Of a DNA stretch of 10,319 nucleotides, positions 6,232 through 10,319 are shown in pieces. The notes under the pieces are model-generated. The model was not told where the DNA came from and searched no databases. It saw nothing but the letters and a program-made list of their open reading frames with translations. The translations under genes and the position numbers were made by a program. This stretch comes from Stramenopiles sp. TOSAG23-6. Taxonomy: Eukaryota; Sar. Numbering within the stretch: the stretch's first letter is position 1; every line of letters starts with the position of its first letter. The stretch lies in assembly GCA_900128565.1 (NCBI GenBank), contig LT636321.1, positions 1 to 10,319 of the forward strand, in the 5' to 3' direction.

Positions 6232-6268
6232 TTAATTTACTAGATAACTTGTGCATTACTTTACCATC

Positions 6269-7123
6269 ATGAACAAGTTACGAAAGAAAAACATTCTACA
6301 AGTATACTTTATTTGTATCATTTTCTATACGGGTCATCTATACACAGCGACATCCTCTTCTACATCAATCACAGTAAACGTCGCGAGCATTGCAAATTGT
6401 AAAGGTTCAAGAAACTGCCGAAGACCAAAACGATTTCGCGAAAACCCATCGGAAGCGCAACGTCCAAGCCCTAAAACATCTAAAACGTCTAAAAGACGTA
6501 AACGACATCTACCAAAGTCACAAATTGAAAAGGAAATAAACGGCGTAGTATCTCCTGCGTCACGTCTTGGTGAGTCTTTGTTACACATGATTGACAAAGG
6601 AAATTTTGAAGCTGCACGTGAACTGATCGAACAGGGAGCTAACGTAAATACTCGCACGGACCCTCGGAACCCAAGCGGGGAACAAAGTCCACTATTTTTA
6701 TTTCTTCTTCGTACACAAAAAAACACAGATTACACTATTTTCAATCTTTTACTTCAAAAAGGTGCTTGTGTAAATTTTCAAAATCGATTTGGATATACAC
6801 CTTTATTTGTGGCACTAAAACGATACAATGAAGTACCAAATGCAAAAAAGATGATCTTTACAATGGTTGAAAGATACAGCGCAAATTTAGACGTTACCTG
6901 GATTGATGAAAGCGATAGAGAATACACAAGAGGTGGATATATTGGGTTTATGTGGAGTCCGCTTTATTTTGCTGTACACTATAATGATATTGAATTAGTA
7001 AAATTATTCATGGAATATCAGAATGATTTAAATTTTGCAACTGACGATGGAAGCACACGTACTTTTATTATTATTCATTATATTGTCATTGATTTCATCA
7101 CTTTTAAAAATTTTAAAAATTTT

Positions 7124-7156
<33 letters not shown>

Positions 7157-7890
7157 CATAGTAAATTTTGTACCTAATGATTATTTTTACTCCAAAACAA
7201 TCAAAACAATATTTTTTTACAGTATATCCTTGCATAAAGCAATTCTAGAAGGTTTTTCTACAATAATTGCAGTATTGTTATCTAATGAATATGTCAAAGT
7301 AAATGTAACAATGATGGCTCCATTGAAAATGAAGCTTAACCCTAACCCTAACCCTAACCTTGATCCATATCAGGAAAGTAAAAGAATTCGTGTTTCTCCT
7401 TTATATATCGCAACATTTAACAATGATGTAGATACGGTCCGTAGACTACTTTTCAAGAATGCGAATGAAAATCTTGCCCATGAAGTATTTTCAATTTAAA
7501 TATTTTTCATACGAAATTTTGTACCTAACAAAAAACTTTTTTTTTTTCAATTTTTTTCAATTTCAATTTTTTTCAATTTTTTTTTTTGTAGTACAATTTC
7601 ATACCAAAGGCAAACAAAACAAACAAAATTTGAAATATTGTCCAACAACACATGGAACGATTCATTACACGCCACCTTGTCCTTTTGAACTAGCGACTAA
7701 AAAAAAATATACTGAAATTGTAAAACTTTTGGAAACAGTACCGGGTATCCGATATGTACAAAAAAAAAAACTTGACCACAAAAATGACAATGACAAATTT
7801 GTTCCAACGACACATCCACTTGATAGCAGTTTTTCAACTGGTACTGCTGAGGCATTGGATAGCATTTTTTTCGATGGTATAGATTGGTGA
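6269..7890 (+). CDS. Ankyrin-repeat protein with N-terminal signal peptide
   Basis: Starts at the ATG at 6269. The frame from 6251 begins with GTG and is not used. Inferred exons are 6269-7058, about 7225-7484 and 7591-7890. Residues 1-27 (basic MNKLRKK then LQVYFICIIFYTG) look like a signal peptide or anchor. Then comes a basic stretch with RRPKRF and SKRRKRH (51-80), resembling a nuclear signal. Ankyrin-type helices follow at about 102-133 (LLHMIDKGNFEAARELIEQG), 139-170, 175-210 and 228-257, with more in exon 2 (SLHKAILEGF, SPLYIATFNNDVDTVRRLLF) and a degenerate one in exon 3 (FELATKKKYTEIVKLL). The exon 2 linker NPNPNPN comes from a telomere-type repeat. Partner and role are unknown. Neither intron has an AG at the junction that keeps the frame. 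Confidence 0.8.
7059..7224 (+). other. Ankyrin gene intron 1
   Basis: Donor GTACTTTT after GGA AGC ACA C. The intron contains a T run of about 28 and element copy 7. TTTTTACAG is present at its end, but splicing after that AG (exon from 7223) breaks the frame. Starting at 7225 gives DGST-L-SLHKA, and starting at 7222 gives DGST-R-I-SLHKA. Confidence 0.45.
7157..7178 (+). repeat. Intronic element, copy 7
   Basis: Subtype CATAGTAAATTTTGTACC followed by TAAT. It is about 46 nt upstream of the inferred exon 2 start. Confidence 0.8.
7338..7359 (+). repeat. Telomere-type array in ankyrin exon
   Basis: AACCCT three times plus AACC, in frame as Asn-Pro repeats, between two ankyrin repeats. Confidence 0.85.
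7485..7590 (+). other. Ankyrin gene intron 2
   Basis: GTATTTTC donor after CAT GAA. Element copy 8, then TTTTTTTCAATTTC tandem units, ending TTTTTTTTTGTAGTAC. The AG at 7590-7591 gives a frame that stops soon after. Joining GAA to GTA CAA (7591) or the equivalent GTA/GTA slide keeps the frame through to TGA at 7890. Confidence 0.5.
7508..7530 (+). repeat. Intronic element, copy 8
   Basis: Consensus subtype CATACGAAATTTTG followed by TACCTAACA, only 22 nt after the donor and 60 nt before the next exon. Confidence 0.85.
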
Positions 7891-7923
7891 ACTAACTAGG
7901 GTTTTTCGGGATGTTTGGATTGT

Positions 7924-7935
7924 AGGGTTAGGGTT
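7924..7935 (-). repeat. Telomere-type doublet in 3' flank
   Basis: AGGGTTAGGGTT on the plus strand, 34 nt after the ankyrin stop, in the G-rich orientation, unlike the coding copies in the ankyrin and helicase genes. Confidence 0.6.
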
Positions 7936-8088
7936 GTTGTTGTAAAAATTTTTATTTTTTTATTTTTTTATTTTTTATACAATGTTTTTTTAAAATTGTT
8001 TTTTGTAGGCAAACATTTTTGTTTCGGTGCTTGTAAGATCATTCCTATATATAAAACTAAGCGTATTATATGTATCTATATACAAAAA

Positions 8089-8133
8089 CAATAAAAATAA
8101 TAAAAACAATAAAAACAATAAAAACAATAAAAC
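8089..8133 (+). repeat. 10-nt AAAACAATAA tandem array
   Basis: About four units of AAACAATAAA-type sequence plus a variant AAATAATAAA, in the convergent spacer. Confidence 0.8.
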
Positions 8134-8241
8134 AACCTTTTTGAATATTCACACAAATTCGAAAACATTGAATAATAAAATATATCATTATTTTTTTTAT
8201 AATTTTGACAGTGAAATTTAAAAAATTAGCTATGAAATTAT

Positions 8242-8676
8242 CTATGAAATTGTACATGGAGAACACTTCTCTTGACGTGTTTTTTGCTGCTCTTCGAAAA
8301 CACTCAAGGGGAGAAAAGAAACACAGATAGGAATGGCAACAACATTCTCATTCTTCTCCCCAGCGTTGTTTATGTCACTCATATACTTTATATTTTTAAT
8401 TTTGTTTACAAGAGCTTTGTTATTTAGAAGAATTTTACCCATGCAAAGTAATCGTACCTGATCAACGACAGGTGGTGTTGGCTTCTCACTCATCTTTGGG
8501 TTATCTACATCGTTGTCCCAATGAAGACAAATTCGTTCTTTTAATTGACCAACAGTACAAGAATCTTTTAACTCCATGATCTCCCTACGATCATTTTCAT
8601 ATATAATGTTTACACTCAAAGGATTACTTTTGGACGTTTCTTGTGTTGTGCTTACGTTCTTTAGTGGGTTTTCCAT
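8242..8676 (-). CDS. UBL3/MUB-like prenylated ubiquitin-fold protein
   Basis: 144 codons from ATG 8676. The longer frame to 8700 begins with TTG. UBL3/MUB proteins are ubiquitin-fold proteins anchored to membranes by prenylation, and plant MUBs recruit E2 enzymes. Here the N-terminus is Ser/Thr-rich. The fold starts at about 21 (SVNIIYENDRREIMELKD), then VGQLKERICLHW, VRLLCMGKIL (75-84) and VVAIPICVSFLPL (112-124), matching the order of strands in that family, including the loop with Pro before the second half. The C-terminus is KCSPCTIS. CTIS fits a CaaX box and the X residue Ser favours farnesylation. Residues 89-111 are longer than usual for the family (about 117 residues). The stop is TAG, with further in-frame TAG and TAA codons just after. 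No intron is needed. Confidence 0.75.
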   Translation of the reverse strand: MENPLKNVSTTQETSKSNPLSVNIIYENDRREIMELKDSCTVGQLKERICLHWDNDVDNPKMSEKPTPPVVDQVRLLCMGKILLNNKALVNKIKNIKYMSDINNAGEKNENVVAIPICVSFLPLSVFEEQQKTRQEKCSPCTIS

Positions 8677-9167
8677 GGATTTTTTGTACTCACAATGCAA
8701 TTGTGTTTAGTAATCTCAAATCTACAATGAATTTTATGAGACTCTCATTTGCTTTCAAAATTCAATGTAGCGTAGACCATAGCCCAATAATTCTGTCAAA
8801 TTTCTACTATTGTAATACTATGAGGTACGTCTATATCTACGTAGAGTACAAATGTCTACGCTCCCTCCACGTACACTTTTGAAAACTTTTGACAACTTTT
8901 GTTTTGTGTACCTTTTAGGTAAGTATGAGAGAAAAAGACGACGTAACGGATTTTTTGAGAAGCAGGTTTGTTTGCTCTACGATTTTTTTTTTTTTTGACA
9001 CGTGGTGTCTGGTCAAATCGGAAAAATTGAATGGATTTTTTGTATTAGTCCAGTGGCTATAAAAAAGCTAAAAAAAGTATTACTTTTTACTTTGTCTTTT
9101 ATTCCATTAAAGAAATTCACAATAACTTTGTTTATCGCGCTTTTACAGTGTTGCATTAATGTAAATT
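8677..9167. promoter_or_regulatory. Divergent spacer between UBL3-like and helicase genes
   Basis: Contains the promoters of both genes. Visible items are the palindrome TCTACGTAGA (8836-8845) among several CTACG/CGTAG words (8769-8860), and a GGTAAGT donor-like site (8918-8924) with a TTTTACAG acceptor-like site ending at 9148, possibly a 5'-UTR intron of the helicase gene. No reading frame here looks coding. Confidence 0.4.
8836..8845. repeat. Palindrome TCTACGTAGA
   Basis: A perfect 10-nt palindrome, with nearby CTACG words in both orientations. A possible dimeric protein site, unproven. Confidence 0.4.
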
Positions 9168-10029
9168 ATGTCAGCTACTTCAGAGATCGTTCGAGGCATT
9201 CCTGTACACTTTCCCTTTCGCCCATATACCGTACAAAAGCTATACATGGAAAAACTAATCGAAGCTCTTCAAACTGGCAAAAATGCTCTTCTAGAAAGTC
9301 CAACAGGTACCGGAAAGACTTTATCTTTACTATGTGCCTCGTTGGCATGGCGTCGTGCATACTTATCACTACATGAAGTATGTCGGCGTGAACGTAAATA
9401 TCAATATATGCCTCGTAGTACAACTCAACTAAAGCCACACGTTCTTCGACAGATGAGAAACGAATTATTGTCTCAGGTATTTGGTACACAATGGTATGAT
9501 AATCCTAAAGTAATACAGCTATTATCTGATTTATATGGTCCAGAATGGACACCAAATAGAAACAAAGGTGGATTTGATATAAAGGGTAGTCATAAATCCA
9601 TAAAAGGCATTGGAGTATATAAATATCTTTCGGACGACATTGATCGATCAGTGAGGAACCCTAACCCTAACCCTAACAATAGTAAAAGTCTTGGTGCAAC
9701 TGGTCCAAATCCAGATTGGTTGCGAGGTTCTACAGGTTCAAACATGCATGAACGTACACGAAATCCACCCCAAATTATTTACGCATCTCGAGTATGTCTT
9801 TCCTTTAAAAAAAGATTGATTTCAAATTCAGTTCAAAAATTTTAAAAATTTTAAAAATTTGGATTTTTTTTCATAGTAAATTTTGTATCTAACAAAAATA
9901 TAAATTTTTTTTTGAAATATTTTTCATACTAAGGACTCACAGTCAATTAACACAAGTTGTAAAGGAATTAAAAAATTCAAAATATAAACCTAGAATTGCT
10001 GTACTTGGATCACGACAACAATTATGTCT
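9168..10029 (+). CDS. RTEL1-like DNA helicase, N-terminal part
   Basis: Superfamily 2 XPD/RTEL1-type 5'-3' helicase. RTEL1 unwinds telomeric T-loops, D-loops and G-quadruplexes. Exon 1 is 9168-9792 and exon 2 about 9935-10025/10029. The start has [18 protein letters not shown], the Q-motif region typical of RTEL1, then Walker [10 protein letters not shown] (43-51) followed by [12 protein letters not shown], as in RTEL1. Residues 90-200 form a linker with NPNPNPN (164-170) from a telomere-type repeat. Motif Ia is split by the intron: PPQIIYASR joins [14 protein letters not shown], and then [13 protein letters not shown] follows, all in family order. The iron-sulfur Cys cluster and motifs II-VI should follow but are not seen. 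The gene is incomplete here. Choice over FANCJ or DDX11 rests on the N-terminal match. Confidence 0.8.
9657..9677 (+). repeat. Telomere-type array in RTEL1-like exon
   Basis: AACCCT three times plus AAC, in frame as NPNPNPN. Confidence 0.9.
9793..9934 (+). other. Helicase intron 1
   Basis: GTATGTCTTT donor after TCT CGA. Element copy 9 and TTGAAATATTTTT (9912-9924) lead to CATACTAAGG before ACTCAC. The conserved SRTHSQL motif demands joining CGA to ACT, which is one base after the AG at 9932-9933. Confidence 0.6.
9872..9893 (+). repeat. Intronic element, copy 9
   Basis: Subtype CATAGTAAATTTTG with one change in the tail (TATCTAAC for TACCTAAC). It is about 40 nt upstream of exon 2. Confidence 0.8.
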
Positions 10030-10076
10030 GTTTTATTTATTTTTTTATTTTTTACAAAATTTTATTTTTTTTTTTT

Positions 10077-10099
10077 CATACGAAATTTTGTACCTAACA
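10077..10099 (+). repeat. Intronic element, copy 10
   Basis: Consensus CATACGAAATTTTG with TACCTAACA, followed by about 20 T, in the intron after helicase exon 2. Confidence 0.85.
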
Positions 10100-10121
10100 A
10101 TTTTTTTTTTTTTTTTTTTTC

Positions 10122-10290
10122 ACATCAAATAATCGCCCACACATTAGATAAATTTATCATCACTTCCAAAACATTTGCTGGTTCGATTACGGATGAGCTT
10201 TGTTTTGGTATCGAAAATAAAGTCATTGGGAGTGATGGTAGAGAGCAAATAATCACGGTTGAAATGGATGGTTTTATGTTCGTTTCATAA
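10122..10290 (+). CDS. Open segment after helicase intron 2, unassigned
   Basis: A coding-looking frame running to TAA at 10288-10290, with [20 protein letters not shown], then [11 protein letters not shown] and [13 protein letters not shown]. It follows element copy 10 and its T tract, at the position where a third helicase exon would start. It has none of the cysteines expected for the RTEL1 iron-sulfur domain and no helicase motif. It may be an exon of another gene joined by misassembly at the repeat, a terminal exon of a broken helicase copy, or a real variant. The true start is unknown. Confidence 0.35.
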
Positions 10291-10319
10291 TTAAGTTTTT
10301 TTTTTTTTTTTTTTTTTTT

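Larger units (their letters stand above)
7891..8241. other. Convergent intergenic spacer
   Basis: AT-rich spacer between the ends of the ankyrin gene and the UBL3-like gene. It holds a TTAGGG doublet (7924-7935), T runs and a 10-nt AAAACAATAA array (8089-8133) that contains AATAAA words usable as plus-strand polyadenylation signals. The frames open here are low complexity, and no gene is supported. Confidence 0.6.

Noticed and set aside
8643-9376. Plus-strand ORFs in the divergent spacer and overlapping the helicase start
   Set aside because: They are out of frame with the RTEL1-like motifs, with no recognisable features.
31-10099. The shared element as a MITE or other DNA transposon copy
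   Set aside because: There are no terminal inverted repeats, no consistent target-site duplication and no longer conserved body. Strict sense orientation and the branch-like tail fit a splicing signal better. An introner origin is not excluded.

Overview
This window looks like nuclear DNA of an AT-rich eukaryotic microbe. The reading frames are interrupted by short T-rich introns with GTATGT-type donors. The protein families are eukaryotic: a DAG/sphingosine-kinase-like lipid kinase, an RTEL1-like helicase, a prenylated ubiquitin-fold protein and an ankyrin protein. Short TTAGGG/CCCTAA telomere-type tracts are scattered through exons, introns and spacers. The species cannot be fixed from the sequence. 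A repeat-rich protist, perhaps a rhizarian such as a foraminiferan, is only a guess. Both ends are pure T runs and there are six Ns near 1210-1231, so this looks like a whole contig broken at homopolymers.

Layout, left to right. (1) Minus strand, 2122 down to 108 and continuing off the left edge: exons of a secreted or membrane protein with a signal peptide, a weakly WSC-like N-terminus, an RCC1-like strand and Asn/Asp/Glu-, QKT- and NEQ-rich repeats. (2) Divergent from it, plus strand 2382-4286: a five-exon two-TM lipid kinase with a complete DAGKc domain. (3) 4287-4927: a spacer with stop-codon duplications, a compositionally odd block and a decayed copy of the next gene's repeat. (4) Plus 4928-5824: an unrecognised protein with DKIFH repeats and a Cys-rich C-terminus. 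(5) 5825-6268: a polyadenylation cluster and a 56-codon minus-strand ORF. (6) Plus 6269-7890: a three-exon ankyrin-repeat protein with a signal peptide. (7) Minus 8676-8242: a UBL3/MUB-like ubiquitin-fold protein ending in a CaaX box, convergent with the ankyrin gene. (8) Plus 9168 to about 10029: the N-terminal part of an RTEL1-like helicase, followed by a last segment that does not look like RTEL1.

The genes have no evident shared pathway. What unites them is intron structure. Ten near-identical copies of a 19-24 nt element (core ACGAAATTTTGTACCTAAC) sit in or beside the introns, always in the sense orientation of the host gene, usually 30-60 nt before the next exon and followed by a T tract. 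The TACCTAAC part resembles a branch point. Most of these introns seem to end without a usable AG at the frame-keeping junction. This extended branch-point-like element combined with relaxed 3' splice sites is the best candidate for an undescribed system here.
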